64,000 nt of DNA from Prescottella equi (GTDB taxonomy: Bacteria; Actinomycetota; Actinomycetes; Mycobacteriales; Mycobacteriaceae): NCBI RefSeq assembly GCF_002094305.1, contig NZ_LWTX01000001.1, positions 62,001 to 126,000 on the forward strand. Reading direction: 5' to 3'. The position numbers and the translations under genes are program-made. The notes beneath the pieces were generated by a model. That model worked only from the letters and a program-made list of their open reading frames with translations, was not told the origin of the DNA and searched no databases. Of this stretch, positions 37,980 to 47,305 are shown one piece after another (position 1 is the stretch's first letter; every line of letters starts with the position of its first letter).

Positions 37980-39270
37980 GGTAGACCCTCACTTCTCCGG
38001 CCTTGTTGTCGACCTTCAGGTTCAGAACCGGCCCGCCGACGCCGTCGGCGCCTCCGTCGACGGCGGCGTCTCCGATGCAGTCGGTCGAGCCGAGCACGAC
38101 GGAGCAGTCGGTGCGAACGTCCATGTTCTGCGGCACGATCACGGTGTAGTTGCCCAGCTTGCCGTCGACGCGCACGTCCCGGCTCTCGGTGAGCGGTAGT
38201 TGACGTAGGTCGAGGGTGAAGTCGCCGGCCGTGCCCTCGTACACGGGCGCGAGTTCGGCCATCGACCGGGGCGTCCACGTGCGTTCCCCGACCCTCGACT
38301 CGTCCCAGTTCAGTGGTCCCACGATGGAGGCGAGGACCACGAACCCGGCGAGCGGGAAGCCGACGACGAGCAGTCCGTAGCCGCGACGCAGGAACGCACC
38401 GAGCAGCAGCCCGACGCCGATCACGGCGAGGGAGATCGCGCCGATCCTGGCGGGGGACAACCATTCTGCACCGGTCACGGCCCACATCGCGGTGGCGGCG
38501 GCTGCGGCGAGGACCGCGAGGCCCAGGACGACCGAGGTGTAGCGGCTGCGTGGTTTGCTCGGAATCTCGGCCGGCGGTTCGGCCGTGCGGGCGGGTTCGG
38601 GGAGATCCCACGCGAACGGGGCGACGCCGAGCGGGTCCCACGCGGGTGGGGTCGGGGACGTCGTGCCCGCGTCGGTCGCGGCGTCGGTCGAGCTTCCGGC
38701 GGGAGCGGACTCGGGCTCGTAGTGGTCGGGCAGACGCGTGTACGGGCTGTACGCGGGCGGCGGGTAGGCGTTCGCCTGCGCGGTCTGGAACGTCGTGACC
38801 GGGTAGCCGGGGGCGGCCTGCGCGACACTCGCCGGCAGCTCGGGTGGAACGGGCTGCCGTTGGTACAGCAGCCACAGACCGCCGAGCATGAGCGCGAAGC
38901 TGAGCACCACCGAACCGCCCATGCCGAACCCGATCGGCCCGATCGTGCTCAGGGCGATCGCGAGCGCGACGACCAGCACCACGGTCTTGGTGCCGGACTG
39001 CGAGCTGCGACCCCGGCCGATCAGTGATTCCGCGGGGGAGACCTGATCGCCCGGCTTGCTCAGCAGCAGCCAGCTCGCGATGTAGAGGATGATGCCGGCG
39101 CCACCGAAGATCGTCGAGACGACGAACGCGACGCGCACCAGGACGGGGTCGACGCGGTAGCGCTGGCCGATGCCGGCCGCGACACCCGCGACGTGTCCCT
39201 GCTGCGGCAGCCGCAGTGGGCGGGTGCGCCAGAGGTCGTGAAGCTGGTCCGAGAAGCTCCCTGTGGTCAT
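37972..39270 (-). CDS. PspC-domain membrane protein with LiaF-like C-terminus
   Basis: A 432-aa protein. The N-terminal PspC domain (about residues 15-75, with GVAAGIGQRYRVDPVLVRVAFV) is followed by further membrane helices, a Pro-rich linker and more helices. The C-terminal beta-rich part (about 330-432) is like that of LiaF/YvqF proteins. Such proteins sense or transmit envelope stress. It is divergent from a gene encoding a PspC-fused histidine kinase, so the pair resembles a LiaF-LiaS-LiaR type circuit. Confidence 0.85.
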   Translation of the reverse strand: MTTGSFSDQLHDLWRTRPLRLPQQGHVAGVAAGIGQRYRVDPVLVRVAFVVSTIFGGAGIILYIASWLLLSKPGDQVSPAESLIGRGRSSQSGTKTVVLVVALAIALSTIGPIGFGMGGSVVLSFALMLGGLWLLYQRQPVPPELPASVAQAAPGYPVTTFQTAQANAYPPPAYSPYTRLPDHYEPESAPAGSSTDAATDAGTTSPTPPAWDPLGVAPFAWDLPEPARTAEPPAEIPSKPRSRYTSVVLGLAVLAAAAATAMWAVTGAEWLSPARIGAISLAVIGVGLLLGAFLRRGYGLLVVGFPLAGFVVLASIVGPLNWDESRVGERTWTPRSMAELAPVYEGTAGDFTLDLRQLPLTESRDVRVDGKLGNYTVIVPQNMDVRTDCSVVLGSTDCIGDAAVDGGADGVGGPVLNLKVDNKAGEVRVYRG

Positions 39271-39410
39271 GCATTCATCGTTGCGGTCCGGCCGTGGTCC
39301 GCACCATCGGGAACTACCCTGATCTTTCCCCGACTCGCCGGCCCGGACGTCGTCGATCTCAGGGTCGGGCCCTGATGTCGGGGCTGCGGGATCGTGCCAG
39401 GATCGACACT

Positions 39411-40733
39411 GTGCAACCCATGGTCGATCCGAACGAGGCGGCGAATCCCGCCGTTCCCGCCGTGCCTGCGGTGCCTGCCCTCGACGAAGCGCTCTATCCG
39501 AAGCTCGAGCGTCGGGCGGGCGGACGCATCGTGGGTGGTGTGGCCGGCGGGATCGCCGATCACCTCGACGTCGACGTGTTCAAGGTGCGGGTGGCGTTCG
39601 CGCTGCTGGCCTCCCTCGCGGGCGCGGGCATCATGGCGTACGGGTTGCTGTGGATCTTCACCCCGCAGGGCACGGACACCGAACGGCCGAATGCGTCGGA
39701 ACGGCGTCGAGCGATCGGCCTGGCCGTCATCGGCCTCGCGTGCGCGGCGAGCCTGAGCTGGCTGGTCAGCGGTACCGCGGCGTCGGTCGTCACGCCGTTC
39801 ATCGTCGTCGCGGTCGGTGCCGCGCTGGTGTGGCGCGAGTTCGACGTGGACGGCTCGCGGTCGGTCCTGGGACTGCCGCGGCGTCCGACGGTGCTCACCT
39901 GGGCCCGAATCCTCGGGGGAGTGACTCTGATCGTCACCGGTCTCGGTGTCGTCGTCCTCGCCCAGATCGATCTCGACGCGCTGCGTTCGTCGCTGCTGGC
40001 CGTCGTCGTGACGCTCGTCGGCGCGGGCCTGTTGACCGTGCCGCTGTGGCTGCGGCTGTGGCGGGCGCTCGGTGAGGAACGGGCCGCCCGCATCCGCAAC
40101 GAGGAACGCGAGGAGATCGCGTCGCACCTGCACGATTCGGTCCTGCAGACGCTCGCACTCATCCAGAAGCAGGCCGATTCGCCGCAGGAGGTGACCCGTC
40201 TCGCGCGCGGTCAGGAACGGGAACTGCGCCGGTGGCTGTTCGGGGGCGGGGAAACGGCCCACACGAGCCTGTCGGAGGCGCTGCAGACCATCGCCGGTGA
40301 GGTCGAGGACCAGCACGGCGTCACGGTGCGGCCGGTCACGGTGGGCGACGTGGAACTCGCGGCCGAGGGCAGCGAGGGGTCCGGGCTGTCGCGGGAGTGT
40401 TTCACCGCGCTGCTCGGCGCGACCCGCGAGTCGCTCGTCAACGCGGCCAAGCATTCCGGGGTGTCGAGCATCGACCTGTACGCCGAGACCGAACGAGACC
40501 AGGTGAGCGTGTTCGTGCGCGACCGCGGCGTCGGCTTCGATCCGGACACCGTCCCCGAGGACCGGCAGGGTCTGGCGAAATCGATCCGGGCCCGGATCGA
40601 ACGCCGCGGCGGTCGTGTGGAGGTCCGGTCCACGGTGGGCAAGGGCACCGAGGTGCGAATCCACATGCCGCGACCGGTGTCCGACGACGACGACGCGGAG
40701 GACGTCGTGAACGAGGTCGAACCGATGTCCTAG
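39411..40733 (+). CDS. PspC-fused sensor histidine kinase
   Basis: A kinase of about 440 aa. The N-terminal PspC domain (about residues 25-80, GRIVGGVAGGIADHLDVDVFKVRVAFAL) precedes several membrane helices and then a NarL-type kinase core. The phosphoacceptor helix EEIASHLHDSVLQTLALIQ and the ATPase motifs ESLVNAAKHSG and VRDRGVGFD are clear. The start is uncertain: GTG 39411, ATG 39420 or ATG 39375. It is followed 10 bp later by its response regulator. Confidence 0.88.
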   Translation: MQPMVDPNEAANPAVPAVPAVPALDEALYPKLERRAGGRIVGGVAGGIADHLDVDVFKVRVAFALLASLAGAGIMAYGLLWIFTPQGTDTERPNASERRRAIGLAVIGLACAASLSWLVSGTAASVVTPFIVVAVGAALVWREFDVDGSRSVLGLPRRPTVLTWARILGGVTLIVTGLGVVVLAQIDLDALRSSLLAVVVTLVGAGLLTVPLWLRLWRALGEERAARIRNEEREEIASHLHDSVLQTLALIQKQADSPQEVTRLARGQERELRRWLFGGGETAHTSLSEALQTIAGEVEDQHGVTVRPVTVGDVELAAEGSEGSGLSRECFTALLGATRESLVNAAKHSGVSSIDLYAETERDQVSVFVRDRGVGFDPDTVPEDRQGLAKSIRARIERRGGRVEVRSTVGKGTEVRIHMPRPVSDDDDAEDVVNEVEPMS

Positions 40734-40742
40734 GGTGGGGCC

Positions 40743-41417
40743 GTGACTTTCACGGCCTCGCCACAGACCGGTCCCGACAAGTTCCGGGTGTTCCTCGTCG
40801 ACGATCACGCAGTGTTCCGGGCGGGGGTGCGTGCCGAACTCGGACGTGAGGCGGACATGGAGGTGGTGGGCGAGGCCGGTGGCGTCGCCGAGGCGATCGC
40901 CGGGATCAACGCGCTGCGTCCGCAGGTGGTCCTGCTCGACGTGCACATGCCCGACGGCGGCGGGGTCGCGGTGCTGAACGGGATCGACTCGGGCCCGGTG
41001 TGCCTGGCGCTCAGCGTGTCCGACGCCGCCGAGGACGTCATCGCGGTGATCCGGGCCGGCGCCCGCGGCTACGTCACGAAGACGATCTCGGGTGCGGAAC
41101 TGGCCGACGGGGTGCGTCGCGTCGCCGGCGGTGACGCCGTGTTCAGCCCACGCCTGGCCGGGTTCGTGCTGGATTCGTTCACCGGACGGTCGAACGCGCC
41201 CGAGCCGCCGCTGGATCCGGAACTGGATTCGCTCACCCCGCGAGAGCTCGAGGTGCTGCGCCTGCTGGCCCGCGGCTACACGTACCGGGAGATCGCGGAG
41301 GAATTGGTGATCTCGGTGAAGACCGTCGAGACGCACGCGTCGAACGTGCTGCGGAAGACGCAGCAGTCCAACCGGAATGCGCTCACGCGCTGGGCGCACC
41401 GCCGACGCATCGACTGA
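40743..41417 (+). CDS. LuxR/NarL-family response regulator
   Basis: A 224-aa response regulator. The receiver domain has acidic pocket DDH (20-22) and phosphoacceptor Asp66 (LLDVHMPDGG). The C-terminal LuxR helix-turn-helix is LTPRELEVLRLLARGYTYREIAEELVISVKTVETH. The GTG start is preceded by GGGTGGGG. It pairs with the upstream PspC-fused kinase and probably controls the divergent pspC-like genes. Confidence 0.92.
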   Translation: MTFTASPQTGPDKFRVFLVDDHAVFRAGVRAELGREADMEVVGEAGGVAEAIAGINALRPQVVLLDVHMPDGGGVAVLNGIDSGPVCLALSVSDAAEDVIAVIRAGARGYVTKTISGAELADGVRRVAGGDAVFSPRLAGFVLDSFTGRSNAPEPPLDPELDSLTPRELEVLRLLARGYTYREIAEELVISVKTVETHASNVLRKTQQSNRNALTRWAHRRRID

Positions 41418-41429
41418 GCGCCGGCCGCG

Positions 41430-42659
41430 TCAGGCCAGTAACGCGACGATCAGCACGATGACGAGTGCCAGCACGATGATGCCGACCATGACGGCCATCG
41501 CGAGCGGCGCAGCCGCGACCAGTCGACCACGTAGATCCGTGGGGGCCTGCGGTCCGGTCAGCCCGTCGGTGAGCTGACGCAGCCAGGCGCGTCCGGCCGG
41601 GCGGGGGACGGAACCCAGCGGTGTGTTCGACTGCACCGCAGGAAGATCCGTGGCGGTCGTGGGAGTCAACCGGCGTCGGGGAATCGCCGCCGGGGCCGAG
41701 CGGTACGCCCAGTTCGGGATGGCGCCGTCGGAGGTCTTCACGGGTTCGCCGATCAGGGCGCCGGTCCGGCCGACCGCGTCGGAACCGAGCGCCACGGCCG
41801 CGAGGGCGTCCCGCGCCTGCGCCATCGTGGGACGGCGGGCCGGGTCGGGTTCGAGCATGTGCAGGAGCGTGTCGGTGAGCGGGCCGCTGAGGCTCGGGCG
41901 ATAGATCTCGGCCTTCGCCACCCGGTGCAACAGCGCGATCGGATCGGTGTCGAGACCGAACGGCGGTTGCCCCTCGACGACGGTGTACAGCGTGGCGCCG
42001 AGTGAGAAGACGTCGCTGGCCTCGGTGGGGTCGTCGCCGCGGGCCACCTCCGGGGCGAAGTACGCGGGCGTTCCGGTGATGACGCCGGCCTTGCTGCTCG
42101 GGGCGTCGCCCTTCGCGCGGGCGATACCGAAGTCGCTGATCTTCACGATGCCGAGTGCGTCGCCGCGGTCGGCGACGAGGATGTTGCCGGGCTTGATGTC
42201 GCGGTGCAGGATGCCGGCCGCGTGCGCGTCGGTGAGTGCCGCGGCGATCTGCGCGCCGATCTGCGCGACCTGGAGCGGCGGCAGGGTGTCGACGTAGCTC
42301 ATGGCCTCGGCGAGGCTGCGCGAGGGCAGGTACTCCATGACGAGCCAGGGCTCGTCGGACTCGACCGCGACGTCGTACATGGCGATGGCGTGCTCGTGGG
42401 ACAGTTGGGCGGCGTTGCGGCCCTCGCGCAGCGCGCGCTGCCGGACCTCGCGGGCCGCGGCGTCGTCCATTCCCGCGGTCGTGGTGACCTGTTTCACGGC
42501 CACCTCGCGGTCGAGCAGGGTGTCGTGAGCGAGCCACACCGCACCCATGCCGCCGCCGCCGAGCTTGGAACGCAGCCGGTACCTACCTGCCATCAGGTAG
42601 TCCGGTCCGACGACGGCCCGGCTTCGTCGGGGCTGTCCGGAGCGTTCCTGCTGAGTCAC
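41430..42659 (-). CDS. Ser/Thr protein kinase (PknB-type) with C-terminal membrane anchor
   Basis: A 409-aa Hanks-type kinase. The glycine loop is GGGGMGAVW, with catalytic Lys56, the HRDIKPGN loop at 152-159 and DFG at 176-178. A Pro-rich linker leads to one membrane helix at the extreme C-terminus (about 387-408) with no extracellular sensor domain. It is convergent with the response regulator gene, 12 bp apart. Substrates are unknown. Confidence 0.92.
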   Translation of the reverse strand: MTQQERSGQPRRSRAVVGPDYLMAGRYRLRSKLGGGGMGAVWLAHDTLLDREVAVKQVTTTAGMDDAAAREVRQRALREGRNAAQLSHEHAIAMYDVAVESDEPWLVMEYLPSRSLAEAMSYVDTLPPLQVAQIGAQIAAALTDAHAAGILHRDIKPGNILVADRGDALGIVKISDFGIARAKGDAPSSKAGVITGTPAYFAPEVARGDDPTEASDVFSLGATLYTVVEGQPPFGLDTDPIALLHRVAKAEIYRPSLSGPLTDTLLHMLEPDPARRPTMAQARDALAAVALGSDAVGRTGALIGEPVKTSDGAIPNWAYRSAPAAIPRRRLTPTTATDLPAVQSNTPLGSVPRPAGRAWLRQLTDGLTGPQAPTDLRGRLVAAAPLAMAVMVGIIVLALVIVLIVALLA

Positions 42660-42730
42660 GTACCCGAGGTTAGTGGATACGCGGAGGTTCCCTTGACGTC
42701 CCGGCGTGGGGGCGCTTTACTGGTACCAGT

Positions 42731-42746
42731 TCGAAAGCATGTTCGA
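42731..42746 (+). promoter_or_regulatory. LexA/SOS box upstream of imuA'-imuB
   Basis: TCGAAAGCATGTTCGA, one mismatch from TCGAAC-N4-GTTCGA. It lies about 85 bp upstream of the chosen imuA' start, where DNA-damage induction of the mutasome genes is expected. Confidence 0.88.
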
Positions 42747-42828
42747 ATCGAGAATTCGAGTGCTCGCGTCTTCCCCGCGTGGTGCCGAGAACCTGAAGAA
42801 CCAGCGTTGTGTACCCGGGGAGCAGCCC

Positions 42829-43611
42829 ATGACCGAACCCGCCCGACTGTCCGTATCGCCGGCCCGGCCCCGGATCGACGAGTCGGCCCCGTTGGCGGGG
42901 CTGACGCGGCAGCAACGCCTGGAGTACCTGCGCCGCCGGATGGCGGCGGTGCCGGCCCGCGGGGAAGCGGCGGACGGTCGTGAGGGCGCGGGCGGCGAAC
43001 GGGTTCTCCCGGTTCCCGGGCCGCTGGCCGCGCTCCTGCCGCGAGGTGGTCTCACGCGCGGATCGGTGGTCGCTCTCTCCGGCGCGACCTCGCTGTTGCT
43101 GGGACTGCTGGCCTCGGTGACCTCGGACGGTGGGCATGCGGCGGTGATCGGCTTCCCGCGCCTGGGTCTGCTCGCGGCCGCCGAGATGGGTGCCGAGTTG
43201 CGCCGGTTGGCGTTCGTGCCGAACCCCGGTCCGGACCCGGTGGAGGTCGCGGCGGTGCTGCTCGACGGCATGGACCTGGTGGTGCTCGGGTTGGGTGGTG
43301 TCTCGGTGCCGCCGTCGCGGGCGCGGGCCGTGGTGGCCCGGGCGCGCAGCAAGCAGTCCACGTTGATCGTGACCGGCGGGGAGTGGGGTGGGGCCGAGGT
43401 CCGGTTGGAGGCGCGGGTGCGCGGGTACGACGGGGTCGGGTGCGGACCCGAGGCGGGGCGCGGCAGATTGCGTTCGGTCCGGTTGGCGGTGCGGGCCCAG
43501 GGTCGCTCGTTCCAATCGCGGACCGCGTGCCTCGACGTGCGGTCCACGCGGGGACGGGTCGAGTGGGTGCCGGAGGCGGTCGCTTTCGCGCCGGAGACGG
43601 TCGCTCGATGA
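42829..43611 (+). CDS. imuA': mutasome protein ImuA'
   Basis: A 260-aa RecA-fold-like protein with degenerate nucleotide-binding features (LTRGSVVALSGATSLLLGLLA, then LDGMDLVVLGLGG). It is the actinobacterial ImuA', an accessory factor that bridges ImuB and DnaE2 in error-prone translesion synthesis. ATG 42829 with GGGGAG upstream is chosen; the frame is open back to 42706 through the SOS box. Its stop overlaps the imuB start (ATGA). Confidence 0.85.
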   Translation: MTEPARLSVSPARPRIDESAPLAGLTRQQRLEYLRRRMAAVPARGEAADGREGAGGERVLPVPGPLAALLPRGGLTRGSVVALSGATSLLLGLLASVTSDGGHAAVIGFPRLGLLAAAEMGAELRRLAFVPNPGPDPVEVAAVLLDGMDLVVLGLGGVSVPPSRARAVVARARSKQSTLIVTGGEWGGAEVRLEARVRGYDGVGCGPEAGRGRLRSVRLAVRAQGRSFQSRTACLDVRSTRGRVEWVPEAVAFAPETVAR

Positions 43612-45164
43612 GTGCGCGGGTACTCGCGGTGTGGTGTCCGGACTGGCCCGCCGTGGCCGCGGCGGCCGCAGCGGACCTCCCGGCCACCCGGCCGGTCGCG
43701 GTGTTCCTGGCCAACCGGGTGATCGCGTGCTCGGCGCAGGCCCGGGCGGAAGGGGTGCGACGCGGGCTCCGTCGTCGGGAAGCTCAGGCCAGGTGTCCGG
43801 AACTGCATGTGGCGCAGTCGGATCCGGAGCGTGACGCGCGGCTCTTCGAGTCCGTCGCAGCAGCTGTCGACGAGGCCGCGCCGGGGGTCGAGGTGCTGCG
43901 GCCCGGGCTGCTGGTGCTGGCGGCGCGCGGCGCTGTCCGGTACTTCGGATCCGAGGAGGCCGCCGCCGAGCGGATCGTGGACGCGGTCGCGGCGGCGGGC
44001 GCCGAATGTCAGATCGGGATCGCCGACGAGCTGTCCACCGCGGTGATCGCCGCACGCCGCGCTGCGCTGGTGCCGGCCGGGGGCGGCGCCCGATTCCTCG
44101 CTCCGTTGCCGATCGCGGAGATCGCAGCCGAACCCAGCCTCTCGGCGCCCGACCGCACCGACCTGGTCGATCTGTTGCGCCGGCTCGGGTTGCGCACCGT
44201 CGGGGCGTTCGCGGCGCTGTCCGCGGTGGATGTGGCGTCGCGGTTCGGGACCGACGCCGTCCGTGCGCACCGGGCCGCACGCGGTGAGCCGGAGCGGCCG
44301 CCGTCGGCGCGGACGCTGCCCCCGGATCTCGAGGTGGAACAGCAGTGCGACCCGCCGATCGAGAGGGTCGACGCGGCGGCCTTCGCGGGGCGGGCGCTGG
44401 CGGAACGGTTGCACGCCAAACTCTCGGCCGCGTCGGTCGCGTGTACCCGGTTGCAGGTGTCGGCGAGCACCGGCAACGGCGAGCATCTGAGCCGGACGTG
44501 GCGCTGTGCCGAACCGTTGACTCCGGAGGGCACCGCGGACCGGGTGCGCTGGCAACTGGACGGCTGGCTCACCGGGCGCAGCGACTCGCGACCCACCGCC
44601 GGGATCACGGTGCTGAGCCTCGAGCCCGTCGAGGTGGTCGCGGCGGGTGCCCTGCAACTGGGGCTGTGGGGCGGGGTCGGTGAGGAGGACGAGCGGGCGC
44701 GGCGGGCGCTGGTCCGGGTACAGGGCCTGCTCGGTGGCGAGGCGGTTCAGGTGGGGGTGCTCAGTGGTGGAAGGGGGCCGATGGACCGAATTACATTGGT
44801 GCCGTTGGGGGACGAGCTGGTTGCCGAGACCGATCCGTCGGCGCCGTGGCCGGGCCGGATACCCGAGCCGGCGCCGTCGACGGTGCTGCCGAACGTCCCC
44901 GTGGTGTCGCTCGAGGACCGCTCGGGAGCTCCGGTGCACGTGACCGAGCGGGGCGAGTTGGGTGCGGCGCCCACACTGCTGCGCTGGGGGAGTCGGGACT
45001 GGGGTGTGCAGGGCTGGGCGGGGCCGTGGTCGGTCGACGAGCGATGGTGGGACGCGTCGGCGGCGCGGGCGGCGTCCCGGGTGCAGGTTCTGCTCGCCGA
45101 TTCGCGGGCCTTGCTTCTGATCTACGAGAGAGGAAGGTGGGGGGTGGAAGGCATCTACGAGTAA
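43608..45164 (+). CDS. imuB: Y-family polymerase-like protein ImuB
   Basis: A 518-aa Y-family homologue. The catalytic acidic residues expected in the palm are not conserved (for example LRPGLLVLAARGAVRYFG where DinB has its catalytic pair), so it is probably a non-catalytic hub. The beta-clamp-binding motif QLGLWG is at residues 350-355, as in M. tuberculosis ImuB. It recruits DnaE2, encoded 14 kb downstream, to stalled forks. It is translationally coupled to imuA'. Confidence 0.93.
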   Translation: MSARVLAVWCPDWPAVAAAAAADLPATRPVAVFLANRVIACSAQARAEGVRRGLRRREAQARCPELHVAQSDPERDARLFESVAAAVDEAAPGVEVLRPGLLVLAARGAVRYFGSEEAAAERIVDAVAAAGAECQIGIADELSTAVIAARRAALVPAGGGARFLAPLPIAEIAAEPSLSAPDRTDLVDLLRRLGLRTVGAFAALSAVDVASRFGTDAVRAHRAARGEPERPPSARTLPPDLEVEQQCDPPIERVDAAAFAGRALAERLHAKLSAASVACTRLQVSASTGNGEHLSRTWRCAEPLTPEGTADRVRWQLDGWLTGRSDSRPTAGITVLSLEPVEVVAAGALQLGLWGGVGEEDERARRALVRVQGLLGGEAVQVGVLSGGRGPMDRITLVPLGDELVAETDPSAPWPGRIPEPAPSTVLPNVPVVSLEDRSGAPVHVTERGELGAAPTLLRWGSRDWGVQGWAGPWSVDERWWDASAARAASRVQVLLADSRALLLIYERGRWGVEGIYE

Positions 45165-45176
45165 TGCTGTGCACAG

Positions 45177-45193
45177 TACCCATAGGGGGTATA
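45177..45193 (+). promoter_or_regulatory. CsoR-like palindrome on the copper ATPase promoter
   Basis: TACCC (45177-45181) and GGGTA (45187-45191) form an inverted repeat overlapping a TATAGG / TAGGTT -10 (45190-45197). C-tract/G-tract palindromes of this kind bind CsoR-family repressors. Transcription would begin only 2-4 nt before the ATG at 45206. Confidence 0.6.
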
Positions 45194-45205
45194 GGTTCTG
45201 TGAGT

Positions 45206-47305
45206 ATGAACCCACACGGAGAAGAAGTTCACCAGGGTCACGCCGCACACGTCGGACATACCGATCACGCGGGCCACTCGGGTCACTCAGGTCACGCTGG
45301 GCACGGCGATCACGTCGCCCAGTTCCGCAGACTCTTCTGGATCATGCTGGTTCTCGCGATCCCGGTTGTCGGAGCCAACATGATGTTCGCCGACCTCGTC
45401 GGCTACACGTTGCCGGACAACCCGGCGGTGGAATGGATTTCGCCACTGCTCGGCACGGTCATGTTCGTGTGGGGCGGGCGACCCTTCCTCACCGGTGCGG
45501 TGAGCGAGATCCGGGCGCGTCAGCCCGGGATGATGCTGCTCATCGCACTCGCGATCACCGTCGCGTTCGTGTCGTCGTGGGGTTCGAGCCTGGGCCTGCT
45601 CGGGCACGACCTCGACTTCTGGTGGGAGCTCGCGCTCCTGATCGTGATCATGTTGCTCGGTCACTGGATCGAGATGCGTTCGCTCGGGCAGGCGTCGAGC
45701 GCGCTCGATTCCCTCGCCGCGCTGCTCCCCGACGAGGCCGAACGCATCGACGCCGACGGGACGGTCACCACCGTCTCGACTGCCGATCTGGCGACCGGTG
45801 ACGTCGTCATGGTGCGTCCGGGCGGGCGCATCCCGGCCGACGGGCGGATCGTGGAGGGAGCCGGGGACCTCGACGAATCGATGATCACCGGAGAGTCGCG
45901 CACCGTACGCCGCGAACTCGGGGATCCCGTCGTGGCCGGTACCGTGTCGACCGATTCGGCACTGCGGGTCGAGATCACCGCGGTCGGCGAGGACACGGCG
46001 CTGGCCGGCATCCAGCGTCTGGTCGCGGAGGCACAGAACTCGTCGTCGCGGGCGCAGGTACTCGCCGATCGAGCCGCTGCGCTGCTGTTCTGGTTCGCGT
46101 TGGGTGCGGCGGTGATCACGCTGCTGGTGTGGTCCATCTTCGGCACGCCCGACGAGGCGATCACCCGCACCATCACGGTCCTCGTCATCGCGTGCCCGCA
46201 CGCGTTGGGCCTGGCGATCCCGCTCGTGGTGTCGATTGCCACCGAACGGGCCGCCCGCGCCGGCGTGCTGATCACCGACCGGCGGGCGCTCGAGGCGATG
46301 CGCACCGTCGACACCGTCCTGTTCGACAAGACCGGCACCCTCACCAAGGGCGAGCCGGCACTCGTCGCCACCGGCGCGGTACCCGGTGTCGACGAGGACA
46401 CCCTCGTCGCACTCGCCGCAGCTGTGGAACGTGACAGCGAGCACCCGCTGGGGCGGGCGATCGTCGCCGCGGCCGAGCACCGCGAATTGCGGATCCCGCA
46501 GGCCACCGCGTTCCAGGCCCGCAACGGGGTCGGCGTCACCGCAACCGTCGACGGCGCCGAGGTGAGCGTCGGCGGGCCCGGCATGCTCGACAGTCACGGG
46601 GCCTCGGCGCTTCCGGTGTCGGAGGAGTGGGCGGCGCAGGGCTCCACCGTCCTGCACGTACTTCGCGACGGCCGCGTCGTCGGCGCGCTGGGGCTCGCCG
46701 ACGAGATCCGCCCGGAGTCCCGCGACGCGATCGAGGCGCTGCACGCCCGCGGCGTGCGCGTGGTGATGCTGACCGGCGACGCGTACGCCGTCGCCCGTGC
46801 GGTCGGCGACGACCTCGGCATCGACGACGTGATCGCCGGGGTGTTGCCGCAGGACAAGGGGGCGAAGGTCAAGGAACTGCAGGCCGCCGGACGCCGGGTC
46901 GCGATGGTCGGCGACGGCGTCAACGATGCACCCGCGCTCGCACAGGCCGACGTCGGCATCGCGATCGGCGCCGGCACCGACGTCGCGATCGCATCGGCGG
47001 GTGTGGTGCTGGTGAGCGACGATCCGCGTGCCGTGGTCTCGGTGATCGAGTTGTCGCACGCGACGTACCGGAAGATGGTGCAGAACCTGGCGTGGGCGGC
47101 TGGATACAACGTGATCTCGGTGCCCCTCGCGGCCGGTGTCCTCGCCCCGATCGGGTTCGTGCTGCCGATGGAGATCGGTGCGATCCTCATGTCGGCGTCG
47201 ACGGTCGTGGTGGCGGCCAACGCCCAGTTGCTGCGCCGGTTGAACCTCACGCCGCAGCAGGCGACCCGGGCGGTTCCCGAACGAGAGCACGACTACGCTC
47301 GATGA
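45206..47305 (+). CDS. copB: P1B-type ATPase, CopB-like (Cu/Ag export) with His-rich N-terminus
   Basis: A 699-aa heavy-metal ATPase. The N-terminus has histidines at every third residue from 9 to 36. The transmembrane motif is CPH (330-332) rather than CPC, which places it in the P1B-3 (CopB-like) group. The phosphorylated Asp374 is in DKTGT; GDGVNDAP and TGES are intact. It should export Cu or Ag across the membrane. No CsoR or chaperone gene is adjacent. It overlaps the next gene by four bases. Confidence 0.9.
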   Translation: MNPHGEEVHQGHAAHVGHTDHAGHSGHSGHAGHGDHVAQFRRLFWIMLVLAIPVVGANMMFADLVGYTLPDNPAVEWISPLLGTVMFVWGGRPFLTGAVSEIRARQPGMMLLIALAITVAFVSSWGSSLGLLGHDLDFWWELALLIVIMLLGHWIEMRSLGQASSALDSLAALLPDEAERIDADGTVTTVSTADLATGDVVMVRPGGRIPADGRIVEGAGDLDESMITGESRTVRRELGDPVVAGTVSTDSALRVEITAVGEDTALAGIQRLVAEAQNSSSRAQVLADRAAALLFWFALGAAVITLLVWSIFGTPDEAITRTITVLVIACPHALGLAIPLVVSIATERAARAGVLITDRRALEAMRTVDTVLFDKTGTLTKGEPALVATGAVPGVDEDTLVALAAAVERDSEHPLGRAIVAAAEHRELRIPQATAFQARNGVGVTATVDGAEVSVGGPGMLDSHGASALPVSEEWAAQGSTVLHVLRDGRVVGALGLADEIRPESRDAIEALHARGVRVVMLTGDAYAVARAVGDDLGIDDVIAGVLPQDKGAKVKELQAAGRRVAMVGDGVNDAPALAQADVGIAIGAGTDVAIASAGVVLVSDDPRAVVSVIELSHATYRKMVQNLAWAAGYNVISVPLAAGVLAPIGFVLPMEIGAILMSASTVVVAANAQLLRRLNLTPQQATRAVPEREHDYAR

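Noticed and set aside
42717-45248. A 2.5-kb open frame antisense to imuA'-imuB
   Set aside because: Arg/Pro-rich shadow of two well-recognised genes, also spanning their SOS box.
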